The translations under genes were made by a program, and so were the position numbers. Shown here one piece after another: positions 24,580 through 36,121 of a stretch of 64,000 nt of DNA (its first letter is position 1; the number at the start of each line of letters is the position of its first letter). Origin of the DNA: Polyporus tsugae (taxonomy: Eukaryota > Basidiomycota > Agaricomycetes > Polyporales > Polyporaceae); NCBI GenBank assembly GCA_024305745.1, contig JAHRBS010000003.1, positions 1,116,001-1,180,000 of the forward strand. Reading direction: 5' to 3'. The notes beneath the pieces were generated by a model. That model searched no databases. It was not told the origin of the DNA and saw only the letters and a program-made list of their open reading frames with translations.

Positions 24580-26569
24580 CGGGTAGTCCATATGTTGTTT
24601 TAGACGTCTGAAAGCATTGTGAGTAGTCCATGTGGCTTAAATGGTTGGACCAGTCTTGAGATCAAAGCAACAGCTTGGAGGTAGTATCATCAGTGTCACA
24701 TTGACCCCAATGTTAATGTACGGCTCGGATATTAAGAAGGTTCATCCTTGTGAAACACATCGTCCAACGGCACGGTCGACAAGTACTTCCTCGCAACTTT
24801 TGGACTGCCAGTGAACGCCGCACGCATTTGAGATACCTATTCAACTTCACGACGTCCGCGAGAAGGCCGGCTTGCCAACTTGAAGTGTCGCCGATTGCAA
24901 TTAGTTTGCTTTGGACCTTTTCCTCGGGGCACGGAACCGCTTCTTACGCTTGTTTGGCTCTCCAGCATGAGGTGGCCGCATGCGAGAAACAATCCAACGT
25001 ACAGTAGCCGCGGCAGACATTTACATAGTACGGGAGTAACCGGGCTGGCGGCGGTCCGTTGCCGAGCTACGAGGCCTTCCGATTTAGGTTATGACGCTAT
25101 TCAACACCACGCTATTCAATCCACTCCAAAGCGTTTCAGGTAATTGGTTCTCCTCCGAACACCACTGCACCCATGTCCGACGCATAATAGATCATTCATG
25201 ATACACGATGATCCATGAACTTGAGCACGGTGGAGCCACTGGGTTGCGTGTAGTACAACGGTAAGTTACAACATACACAATGCCTTACCCGTCCACGATA
25301 CCAATCGGCCCACTACCTCCGGGTACCTGAACCGTCGCATACAATGATTGGTTCAAATGTGGAGGTCAGGGGCCGACGAACCTGGACTTCGCACAGGGCA
25401 GGGGCGAGGAAAACAGGCTGGCGCATGAGGGCCTTATTTCTTGGCAGGATGGACGTAGATGGGGCGGCTTCGAACACAGGTGTCTGGATATGACAAATTA
25501 TGCGTGGGGGGCATGCATATGCTGTTGTAGGAGGACAGAAAGAACGACCTCGTGTACTGTGGTTGAGTCACAGACGCCGGCAACGGTAGCGATGACGTCA
25601 ACACCCCAAATAGGCATTTAAAGCGCGCATCGTTTTCAAAATTTGCGTGGCTCGACTTGGGCTGGACACTGTAGCTACGTTCTTTTGCGTCTCGATTCAT
25701 TCACACTTTCTGGATCTCATTCATATGGGACACCTTCAACCCGTTGATATGGACAGCAAGTGGAAATACCTGATCAGGACCAGGGCGTACAGTGCCGGTA
25801 CAGCAAATCCCAGAAGGAGGCAAGGCGGGATCGGCGGCGGGCGCCATGCTCTCAAGTCAGCGAAAGACACCAAACGGGCAAAGGGACCGAATGTAAGGTA
25901 CCGTATACTTAAGTATACGACGACGATATTGGTAAACAGGCAGGAAACATACGGGATATGGTAGACTCGAACCAGTCCATCGGGACACGTCAGCGGAGAA
26001 TGAAAAGAGAGACATTCTGAACCAGTAACAAATGACAGCATCAGTCAATATCTGTGCAAGGCGCAGTCTGAACCCTCGGGCCCAGCGATGCACCGCGCGG
26101 TCAAGTTCGATGCCGTCCAGGGTGTGCGCATCAGCACTTCCCCTCCGACACAACAACCTCACCGGTACCTTGACTCTCTTGGCTTCACTACAGCACCGTT
26201 CCAACATCGGACCGACACCCATTGGTTTCGTGTGTAGTGAAGGCTTGGGAAGTCGGAAACAGTGATATGTCAAAGTTGTCCTTCGGAGGTTGTCTCATAT
26301 CAGGGCTTGGCCTTTGGAGATGGTAGGACATCGACCGACGGAGCAACTTACTAGTGCGCGTACCTGCTGAAGAGATGTCAAGATCACCGAAGCGACCCAG
26401 ACCAATCAAAAGATTCCTGTCTAACTTATATACCGTGCTCCGTTGGAGTCCATTCGGTCACCTTCCCTCACCAGGTTGGCTTCGGACGTCGGTCGTTACT
26501 GGCATTTCCTTCCTCTCAGTTTCTCACCCTAGGCCCTCTGCGCTCCTAATCGTGGTCCTCGCGTGCGCC
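24580..26569. other. Spacer before the sedolisin gene
   Basis: About 2 kb with no frame I can support as a gene. The sedolisin promoter presumably lies in the last few hundred bases; a TATATA string occurs near 26428, about 140 bp before the start codon. Confidence 0.45.
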
Positions 26570-28636
26570 ATGTTATCTACCAAAAGTCTTCTGGCATTTG
26601 TCTATGTGGGGCTCGTGTACGCTACCGACCTCAACACCTTTACCCTTCACGAGAAAGTCATCGCTCCTCACGGCTTCGTCTCTATTGGATCCGCTCAACC
26701 AGAGCAAACGATCAGTCTGAGAATAGCACTCGCGCAGGCCAACAATAACGCCATCGTGGACGCTCTCTATAGCGTCAGCGACCCAAGCAGCTCGAAGTAT
26801 GGGCAGCACTTGTCGAAAGCAGACGTATGTTCCCCTCGTCGTATGTTAGTCGTTCACACTGATCTGATACCCGCATACCTGAAAGGTCGAGGCACTGGTT
26901 GCGCCCAGCCAAGATACCAAGGACGCGGTCGGCTCATGGCTCCGAGACAATGGCTTGAACGCGACGACGATCTCCCCTGCAGGCGACTGGATCACCATTA
27001 ACGTCCCCGTCGGCCAAGCAAACAGCCTCTTTGACGCAAATTTCACCACCTTCGCTCACCAAGACTCCGACAAGCGATTTATCCGCACGCTGTCGTACTC
27101 GCTCCCCGAGAGCCTGCAAGGTCACGTGGACCTTGTCCACCCTACCGTCATGTACGTGCGGAGTATTGGCATCCCCTCGGACGATTCTCGCATCACATCT
27201 GATCCACCTTCGATCCACCCTGTGGATGAACAGATTTCCAGAGCCCGCCGATCTTGCACCGACACAGAGCAAGACGAAGCGTGCTTTCCACAGCCTCGTT
27301 GAGCGCGGTGGGCCCTCGAGCTGCGCGAAGGGAACGACTCCGGCATGTCTTCAAGACCTGTACAAGATCCCGACCAAGCCCGCAACGCATAAGGGGAATT
27401 CGCTCGGGGTGACGGGCTTCTTCGGGAACAACGCGCACTATACCTACCTTCAGGGTTTTCTCAAGAAGTATCGCCCCGATATGCACTCCACCACGAGCTT
27501 CACGAGCGTCGGGATTGACGGCGGCTCGAACGAGCAGAATGCCCCTTCGGTTTCTGAGGGAGTACGTCGCGGTCGAGGTGGTAACTTGATGCTGCGTCCA
27601 CTGACGTCGATTGCCCCGTAGGAACTTGACATCCAGTATACGGTGGGCATGGCGACAAACGTCCCAGTCACATACTACTTCATTGGCTATGACACCCACG
27701 ACAACTTGAACGGTTACATCGACGAGGTGAATCACCTTCTGGGCCTGCAAAAGCCTCCCCTGGTCTTGACCACCAGCTACGCTCTGTCAGAAAGTTCCAT
27801 CTCCTTCAAGCTCACCGAGTACGCTTCCTCTCCACATCATGTTTCGGGCGGGACTCACGCTCTCACAGCAAACTGTGCCATCTTTACGCTCAGCTTGGTG
27901 CGCGCGGGACAACAATCCTCTTTGGCTCCGGAGACGGCGGCTCAGGATGCGCCTCGGGCAAGGGCAAGACCAACCGTTTCGAACCCACTTTCCCTTCCAA
28001 CTGTCCCTAGTAAGTCCTCCCCGAACCATATTCCACACTTCCATCACTCACCACACGTACGCAGCGTGACTTCTGTGGGCGGCACCCAAGGCGCCGCTCC
28101 CGAGCAGGCGTGGGACGGCTCCTCCGGCGGGTTCTCGAACTACTACCGCCGCCCGTCCTACCAGAACTCCGCCGTCACCCGCTACCTCGCGCAGCACGGC
28201 AAGAAGAACGCCGGCCGGTACAACGCGAGCGGCCGCGGGTTCCCCGACATCGCCGCGAAGGCGGACAACTTCGTCATCCTCGAGCCGGGCCCCTTCGTGG
28301 TGTCGGGCACGAGCGCGGCGACCCCGACCGTCGCGAGCATCATCGCGCTTCTCAACGACCGGCTGCTGAACAAGGGCAAGTCGCCGCTCGGGTTCTTGAA
28401 CCCGTGGCTGTACTCGAAGGGGACCGCCGCGTTCACCGACATCACGCATGGGAACAGCTCGATCAAGTGCAGCGACAAGGACACCCCGCGCGGTTTCAGT
28501 GCGGAGGTTGGTTGGGATCCGGTATGCCTGATTTTCTCTCTGTTCCTCTGGTACGTCGCTAACGAGCGTGATGGGGCAGGTGACGGGCCTTGGTACACCT
28601 CGCTTTGACAAGCTAGTTTCTCTTCTTGGGCTGTGA
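26570..28636 (+). CDS. Secreted S53 (sedolisin/tripeptidyl-peptidase-like) acid peptidase
   Basis: Serine-carboxyl peptidase of 566 residues in seven exons: 26570-26824, 26886-27151, 27234-27561, 27622-27818, 27869-28009, 28065-28521, 28580-28636. A signal peptide (MLSTKSLLAFVYVGLVYA) is followed by the activation prodomain (about 20-180, with SSSKYGQHLSKADV) and the catalytic domain. Catalytic residues appear complete: Glu282 and Asp286 (SEGELDIQYT), oxyanion Asp371 (FGSGDGG) and nucleophile Ser479 (SGTSAATPT). The C-terminal calcium-binding region is recognisable (FTDITHGNSS, VGWDPVTGLGTPRF). Secreted sedolisins work at acid pH to degrade external protein. The frame stays open upstream with another ATG at 26375, but the start at 26570 places the signal peptide first. 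It lies between two paralogous F-box genes. Confidence 0.93.
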
Positions 28637-29058
28637 GCACGCTCGTGGCGCTCACATTGCCATCGGACTATCATACTTAGCGTAGGTCATCTGCCGATAC
28701 ACCGCGCAGAGACTTTGGCATGGTTTTCGATATTCACCTCCGAGTACTAATACCGCTAATGCTTCCAAGGAGCATCGGACTTTATGGCACACTGTAGCGT
28801 AGTGTATTAGCCTCGCTCGATCATACCTGAGCGATGGGTGTAGTACTACATAGTGTACATCCGGACTTTTACAAATCTTCGGGGCCGCTGAGTGGAATGC
28901 AATTATACGATAGTAACTTGAGGGCGAGTAGTCAACAACGGCTACGTATCTGACGCAGAAGATATCATTACATAATCGTCCCGCCAAACTATTGCCCCCC
29001 GTCGACACGAAAACCGGCTGCATGTGATCATTTGGCCGTAGATGGTCCTCGCCAGTAG
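28637..29058. other. Convergent 3' spacer
   Basis: AT-richer stretch of about 420 bp between the ends of the plus-strand peptidase and the minus-strand F-box gene. It probably contains both 3' ends. No other feature seen. Confidence 0.5.
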
Positions 29059-31613
29059 CTACAGTTGAACAGCTGGCAGTCTCACACGGCTGTGGTTGTG
29101 CACGGGGCTCCAGAAGATGGTCCCGTCCTCCATGGCTCCGTCCGCGTCTTCGATGTTGTGCCTGAAATGCGACTTCAGCCATCGTGGAATAAGACAGAAG
29201 CGAACAAGATGCTTACTCGGAAGCGAGATGTTTCCGGACTATCTCTTTATCTCCCCACCCCTCCCATTTGACGCAGAGTGCACACGACCAACAACAACGA
29301 GAGTCCGCCGAGAGCGCATGGGCGACCGCCTCGCGCTCCTTCACCCTAGCCATGTCAGCCTTGTTGACGCGAGCCCAGCGGTTGTGCGAAGACCTCGGTG
29401 ACCCCCTTGCAGAACGAGTGGTGTCGTGTTTCGCGATATGAGCAAACTGTGACGGAGACAGGCGCGTGAGTACCGCGTCGACATGCCCATCCAATGGCCG
29501 GGACACTCACCGCTGCTTCCCCAGTGTACGCATGTTCTTGTCCTCCTTCAGCACATTTCAGGCACCGCAGCCGTGCCTCGCACTGCTCCAAGTCCGAAGC
29601 CGTGGTGCTCTCGGGGTCGAGGCCAAGCTTCGTGAGGATGTTGCGCATCCACTTGATGCCCACCTCCACCGGCTTCGGGTCGAGGGACTTGAGATTGTAT
29701 GGCCCCGTCCACGAGTCGGGAGCGGCGGGGGTAGCATAGTGGCTGTAAGTGAAGTCGCCACGATCGCGTGAGCTAGTAGATCGGAAAGACGAGCGGGCGA
29801 GAAGGTAAGGGTAGCGCATCATCCGAACGTCGTAGTATGACCTCGTGTAGACAACGGCAATGGCAAGGTCCAGTATGTCAACGCCACGGGGCACCCGTGT
29901 GATGAATCGCCCAAGGAAGGACTGGAGGAACTGGCGCTGTTCGGCTTGCCAACTGGTGACGAGCTGGGGAACGATGGCCGCGAACGTTTCGCGTGTGACG
30001 CTTTCCGAGCTTGGCGCATTTGCTATCGGTTCGAGATCTGCTTGCAAGGCGAGATCGAGGGCTAACGGACGACAGTCCATGGTCGCGTTCCGAGGGATGG
30101 ATACACAGTGCGTAATGATGGCTCCGTCGAGCTCAGCAAACCGCTGCTTGATGACGACCTCGCGCTCTTCTTTGAGCCGTGTCTCGCGGGTCTCGCTGAG
30201 GAACTTGTGAAGTGCCGCTTGTACCTTCTCCCACCCTGTAAACTACATCAGAAATATTCAAAATAAATGTTGTGTAGTGGCAGCTCACCTTTGTCGGTGA
30301 GCTTCACAGATTGTCGTACAACCGGCAAACGAGACATCTTCTCGAGGCCGTTCGGACCGAGGAAGTCCAAATCCTTCTCCCACCCCGTCTCTTTCAACTT
30401 CTCGACGATGCTGGATTGTGGTTGCCGGAACAGTAGTTAAATACCAACTCGACGACGTTCATTCCTGAGTACTCACACAGAGAAGCGCTCTGTCCTCCCG
30501 TTCCGTAGATCGTCCTTACGATCTTCCTCTAGCGTATCGTGCCATTTCTTGCACTTGCCAGCGTACTGAAGCATCACTTGGTTCAGAAGACCTGCTTTTA
30601 ATGCTTATGCAGACCCACCATTCTCTGAACTTCGATGTTATGGCGACGTCGCTCTTGAAACACCTTTATGGCATCCGAATCCCTAGGCTCAGGGAGAGCG
30701 GACCACTGGCCAATGAACTTGTCTACATGTCGTTTGAGATACCTGATGCTTGTTTTCTTGTCATAGCTAACGTAGCTTCCACGGTGTCTAGGTTTGTAAT
30801 CGTCAACATTCGCTCAAGCGTACGTAGTAATACCAAACAAACTTACTGCTTGACGGTTGTAGTCACCTGGACGCCGTGCAGTAGTGCGCCGGAGTCGTAG
30901 TAGAGGTTGCCATGGGCTCCGGTAAGTCTGCGTGATACATCCAAAGATGTACATGATCTATAGCGAGAAGACTGAACATCAGACAATCATTCGGGAGATC
31001 AGAATGCGTTACTCACACTTCTGGCAAACAGTTGGAGCAGTACCGGGCGAACCACAACCATTGGACTTTGCGAATGTTCGGACAACCGCAGTTCTATAAG
31101 TGAATGTTCGTCATACTGAATGCAGATGACAGTCGAGTGATTTACGTGGCAATAATTTGAGTAGAGCAAATGGATGAAGGCGGGGATGCTCATCCACGGC
31201 GGTCTCTCGGGCAAGTCTTCAGTGTTCTTCAAAGCCACCTCCCAGAGGGCCTCGTTGCTGCGATGCAAGAAGAACCCGTGGAACACCTTGGAAGTGCGAG
31301 ACAAGTTAAACAAATCTTGAGGGTGTAAGTTCCCGAAGATCTAAGCGCGTCATGGTCAGATATATCCAAAGGCGATAGGGGCAAGGCATACCATGAGCTG
31401 TATTTCAACGGCGAAGTTGGGAATCTCCTTCAGACAGCCTCTTCGCAACTTGACCAGATGTGGTGCCACCGACGCGACTGGTGGTTGATCACTACTGGGC
31501 GGGTCCGCGGTAACGGTGTTGCTTGCTTTGGTGCTGGCTCGCGTCGTGCGGCGAGTACTAGTCGTCGCATCCTCCTGGCCATGGTCGGTTTTGACTTTCT
31601 TACGAGGAGGCAT
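29059..31613 (-). CDS. F-box protein with C-terminal C2H2 finger, copy 2, with apparent frameshift
   Basis: Paralogue of the gene at 22078-24579, again in ten exons: 31613-31392, 31340-31146, 31093-31017, 30927-30847, 30748-30648, 30591-30477, 30411-30289, 30235-29511, 29446-29217, 29161-29059. It would give about 656 residues if one base in exon 7 is discounted. The basic start (MPPRKKVK), F-box (QLMIFGNLHPQDLFNLSRTS), zinc-like NCGCPNIRKVQWLW region and final C2H2 finger (CALCVKWEGW, HLASEH) all match copy 1. In exon 7 the frame shifts by one base near 30360: ETGWEKDLDF is followed one base out of frame by GPNGLEKMSRLPVVRQ. The exon 5/6 intron uses a weak GTCGCC donor and is tentative. The locus may be a young pseudogene, or the shift may be an assembly error. 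Confidence 0.78.
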
Positions 31614-32749
31614 TGGTGGTGAATGCAGTTGAAGAAGTGTGGCGAGGAGCGCCCGAACTGAACGCGTCGCCCGATTAGGCGAACAATGACGGTATCTGCA
31701 TCCGGCGAGAGGAGTCAGGATGAAATCTCGATTCCACTCAATTCCGAGTCCGAACGGTCCGAGTCAGGCCAGTGTCGTTCCATAGTGCAGAGGCCAAGTG
31801 CCTGAGCGCTGAACGCACATCTACGGAGCGATTGCATGGTGTTTTTCAGCTCATCATCGATCCCTATCGTATGGCAACATCACATAGGAAACCCACAGAT
31901 TCAGCGCATTCGCGGATGCAGGCAGTAGGCTAAGTTGGAGCGAAAGCGGAAGGGTCAAGCGAACAACTCGATACCGGACTCTGCGCAAGTGTTTGTACGT
32001 GTTACTCGATGTTACTCCTGAAGTCGTCACCGAAAGGTAGATTCGCCAGGAAGATTCTGATGGTGGAGGTAAGGGTTGTCGAGGGTGTAGAACCGCGAAC
32101 TTGAAGAGCAGGGAGAGCAGGGGCAAGAGAGAGAGAGGAGCGGATTCAGAATGCCTCGATCTACTCTAAACAGGCGAACGGTCAGCTCACGCGGCGGAAT
32201 GCAAACACTCATCGAGGCACGCACCAAGAAGCACGACCTCTGCATGCGCCTTAGGTCGCCCGAATGAATAGAATCCTGCCGCTACGCTTCGGTGAAGGTA
32301 CCTGATGTCAAACGAGATTACGAGATGGGTGGTCAGCAGGACCGGTGCAAGAACAAGCGGTGAACGGCGACATACCTGCGATCAATCTTAGATGTGAGAG
32401 AAGCCCAAGAACGATAGCCTTTGTAAAGCATGGACTTACAGCCGTCTATTGTGGGTCCCAGTTGTGTATCACGTTAGTCGGCAGGATCGTGCCAGAAACA
32501 CGGTTTCGATACCTTGGCGCGCTGTGTACCAGGCGGCGGGGACCCTTAGAATCTCCACTTACGCGTGAATGAGCACACGATCCACATCAACCTCCGTTAC
32601 GCTCCGGCTCCATTATAGAAACAACAAGCGACAGATTGAAGAGAAAGAGTCCACCGTAGAAGAGAACATACAAGTCCGAATTCCTGTTTCCGTGATGTCA
32701 AGAGATCATAGAGAGACCGTCCTCGCGCTGCCAGCAACCCGGCGCCAGG
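31614..32749. other. Spacer between F-box copy 2 and the HUA1-like gene
   Basis: About 1.1 kb containing the promoter of the minus-strand F-box gene and the 3' flank of the next minus-strand gene. Only short frames, none recognisable. Confidence 0.45.
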
Positions 32750-34271
32750 CTACACGAACGTCCGTCCCACCCCATCGCACACGGTGCACGTCGTCTCGTC
32801 GAATATCAAGAACGACGTCCTTCCGCTGCCGCCGCATCGCCAGCAGAGCCGCCCCCCGATGCGCGAGTCGCCGGGCGGGTAGACGACGACGGCCCCGGAC
32901 GAGTCGGGGGTCCCGCTCAGCTGCCCAGCGGGGGCCCAGGAGGACGGCGGGAAGCCAGTTCGGGGCCCGAGCCCCCCTACTCCGGTGCCCAGGCGGTCGA
33001 GGTACGAGGACATGGGCAGGATGCCCCCTGCGATGGGCACGACGCGCGCGGATGCACCAGGATAGCCGCCTGCGCCATACGTTGCACGCGATGTCGTCGC
33101 GGATCTCGAGAGGTCTGAGCCGCCTGAAGTCCGACCGGCCCAGGACGCGCTGTGGTTGTGCAGCGACGCTTGTGGTGCTCGGAAGGTGGGCAGCGGACGT
33201 TGGAATGTGGACGAGGAGGAGGACGCGGACTGGCCGTCGGACGTCCAAGGCGCATACGTTATCGGGCCAGAAAAGGGCTTTGCGTACTTCTCCCAGCAAC
33301 GCGAGCAGGGGTGGGAGGGGTCATAGTTCTTGTAACCAGTGTTCTGACCTGATCAAGGGCGCGGTTCCCGTTAATCCCCACCATATGCACTCCCAACCTG
33401 AATATTGATACTCACATTTCTGACATTCGTACCCGTTGGGATACACGAGCACCTTCCCGTGCCTCAGAAGTGGATGTCCAGGGATGGGGCGATCCGTCGG
33501 GCGACCATCGTCTGGCACGCTGTCCGAAGGTGCGTTCCGTTTTCCCCTAGGCGGGGGATCCTCGCTAGGGGGCGCGAACCCGGTGCTTGCTGGCGGGACT
33601 CCCGACGAGGATGTGGGCGACGTACCGGCACTGCTGCTCCGATATTGCGTGCTCAACCCTCCATACAACCCACTGTCCTCCGGCCCCGCTGCATAGAAGT
33701 CCCGCGCGAAGTCGGAGACGTTGATGGGGATGTTTGTATGTGACGTCGGCCGCGCCCTCGTTTCGTACGAGCGTTGGGTGGGATGTTGTGGGGGCGGCGC
33801 CAAGCGTGTACGGTCAACTCCCGTCTGCGAGCGATGCAGATTGCCGGGGAAGGATGTCCAGTTGTCGCCAGTGGCATGCGGGGAAGTTCCTCCCCACGAT
33901 TCAGGTGGTGGCCATGATTGGGGGGGAAACTGGAGCTCTTGTCGACGAGGTACCGCCGCTGGTTGCTGGAATGGTCGTCTGGGGCCGACTTCGAGGGTAG
34001 ATTCGCCCTCACGAAGGTTCGGGGCAGCGGTATACGCAGGTGGGAGTTCTTCGGTTAGGATGTCCGCCACAGAGCCCCTTGTTTCCTCTGGGGTACCCGA
34101 TGACTGCTGGATCCTCTGCGGAGGCGGCCCCGGAGGTGGTGCATAGGATGGTTGGATTGGGACATCGTCGTCTGGGGGAATCGGTGGAAGTGGGGGAGAA
34201 GAATTGCCGATGCGCCCGGTGGTGGTTGGCGTCACCGCGGGACTGCGGAATGGGTTGTGCATAGAGACCAT
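32750..34271 (-). CDS. HUA1-like proline-rich zinc-binding protein
   Basis: Protein of 484 residues in two exons, 34271-33416 and 33348-32750. A second in-frame ATG nine bases downstream (MHNPFRSP) is an equally good start. The N-terminal half is Pro/Ser-rich and disordered, with proline runs (PSYAPPPGPPPQ) and a PPAY string (EELPPAYTAAP) of the PPxY type bound by WW domains of Rsp5/Nedd4 ligases. Two zinc-binding modules follow: CQKCQNTGYKNY with a later CSRC, which only forms when the intron is removed, and near the C-terminus GGRLCWRCGGSGRT with a later CTVC. The last module matches what I recall of yeast Hua1 (YPPGDSRIGGRLCW region), a cytoplasmic protein linked to actin patches and Rsp5. 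The name is by motif recall only. It lies just downstream of VPS28 on the same strand. Confidence 0.82.
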
Positions 34272-34771
34272 AAATCCTGGGGATGAGGGCGGTTTCGATA
34301 GTAGGTTCAAAAGGACGCTTGGAACTTGACCTCGGACGAGTGCTCGTTGAGGGTGATAGCTGAATGGGGGGCAGGAGGCAGGTAAGTTCGAAGGAAAGCA
34401 CTTGAGGCTGCGGGGCGAGAGCCGCCCGGTCCGGCGGTGCTCGACAAGAAACCTCGGGCGTATGCTTGTCAACTCGAAACAAATGGGTGGTCGCCTTACA
34501 ATAGATGGGTTTCTAGAGGAGTACAACAGTATGGACAACGACGGTAAGACCTCCAATAGTCTCGAATACTCTACATTGATGCTGTACGAAGCGATGCATC
34601 ATCCCTGTCAGCGCCTGACTGATAAGTCAGTCTGAACTCCATGGTTGCAGACCAGTACAGTACTTCGACGTGCTTGCGCAATTGCAAATTGTAAAGTAAG
34701 AATATAACATACAACATTATCCGGCCATGGCCATGGCTGCCGCTCGACGGAGGGAGCTCACTACATCGCGA
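34272..34771. other. Spacer between HUA1-like gene and VPS28
   Basis: About 500 bp serving as 3' flank of VPS28 and promoter of the HUA1-like gene. The frame upstream of the HUA1-like start remains open but carries no recognisable motif. Confidence 0.5.
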
Positions 34772-35865
34772 TTACGAATGATCCTCCTTACTGCTCAGAC
34801 TCCTCAAGAACTCTCCGTACGCATGTTCAATGTCAAACGATAGCTGCCGAGGCATAGCCGACGTGAGTCCCCCGCGATTGCAGCGCATTCCGTGGAAGGA
34901 TATGCTACACTCACCTGGCGAACCTGCTCCTCGGTGAGTTGCTCCGACGCCTTCATCCCGTTCAGCGTGATAAGCCTTTGCGGCGCACCGCCCGAACCAT
35001 TGAATATCCCCCCGTGCAGTGATCGGAGCGCGTGAACTCACCATCCGACCATCTTACTCCGACCTTCCCAATCTTTACTGCCCTTGAAACGTGCATAGCT
35101 CGTCACTAGTTCCTGCAAATGCGGGTGCAGCTGGTCCTTGGCGCGCATTCCGAGCTTGAGCGCATCAGCGAAGGTAATGAACCACTATAACAGGGAGAGA
35201 ACGCGGAAGACGTGTGTCAGCAGACAGCCGACAGTAGCGATTATGGACGCTCGGTATTAGGCACTCGGCAGCGGTGGACGTAAAGCAGTTAGGGGTGACG
35301 GGAACGTACTTGTGTTGTCTCGGCGACCCATTTGGCCGTCTCGGGCCCAGCTTCGCTCGAGTGTTCGACCGTAGCAGGCACTCCGACCTGTATTCGATGC
35401 AAGGCGGCAGGATGGTCCATCTATGGAGAAATGTCAGAATAAAAGTCACCAATCGTATCCCAAACAGACGCATACGACCGGAGATGCGAGCACTCACCCG
35501 ATACCTCGACATGAACTGGTCGATCGACGGCACGTCGTCCCCCACGAGCTTCAGCATGGTCTTGTACTGCGAGAGTAATCTCGTGCATGCTGGTGAATAC
35601 CTCTTCGGCAGGGCCGCTTAGCATTACAGGCATACTTCGAGGGCCCAATGTTGCCCGTTCATTCCGAACGCGGATGGGGGGAAGAGAGGGGGAAATGCAG
35701 GACTCACTCGGCAGCGGTGACCGAGTCGCGGACGTAGGCGCGCTCCAAGTACTCGAGTGCGACGATGATCCCAAACAAGGTGGCGAGCAGCCCGTACTTT
35801 TCGCGATCAGCATTGGTTGTGTACAGTCGAACCTCTTCGTCGAGACTCAGTGGGACAGAGGACAT
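34772..35865 (-). CDS. VPS28: VPS28, ESCRT-I subunit
   Basis: Protein of 215 residues in six exons: 35865-35708, 35600-35498, 35420-35310, 35184-35042, 34975-34915, 34843-34772. All junctions keep phase, and the length matches the family (about 220). The N-terminal core-binding domain begins LSLDEEVRLYTTNADREKYG and contains GDDVPSIDQFMSRYR. The C-terminal four-helix domain begins near WFITFADALKLGMRAKDQL and ends QLTEEQVRQLSFDIEHAYGE. In yeast and animals Vps28 joins Vps23/TSG101 and Vps37 in ESCRT-I at endosomes and links to ESCRT-II, sorting ubiquitinated cargo into multivesicular bodies; a homologous role is expected. The promoter is shared with or close to the divergent plus-strand gene beginning at 36122, 256 bp away. 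Confidence 0.95.
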
Positions 35866-36121
35866 GGTGGGCCGAGGGTAAGTGGGGAGGCGCCCGCTGA
35901 TGGTATTCGCCGGCGTTATCGTCCCGGCATTCCGGACAGCGAGGGTCGACTGTTTCCAAATTCCGATTCCTTGGGTGCTGTGCTCGTTCGTATCGTAGGT
36001 TCAACCAGTGTGCTGCGGCCAGTCCAGGAAACCCATAAGATACCGAGCCTACCGTTCCTTTGACCTCAGTCCCACTAGCAACCGATTCGACATACCAGTA
36101 TTGAGTCAGTACAGACTCCAG

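Noticed and set aside
25950..26000. B-box-like GGTTCGAGTCT on the minus strand, also seen near 49690 (plus), with a related GTTCGATTCC near 41630 (minus)
   Set aside because: No A box or foldable acceptor stem at the right spacing in any case, so no tRNA gene was called.
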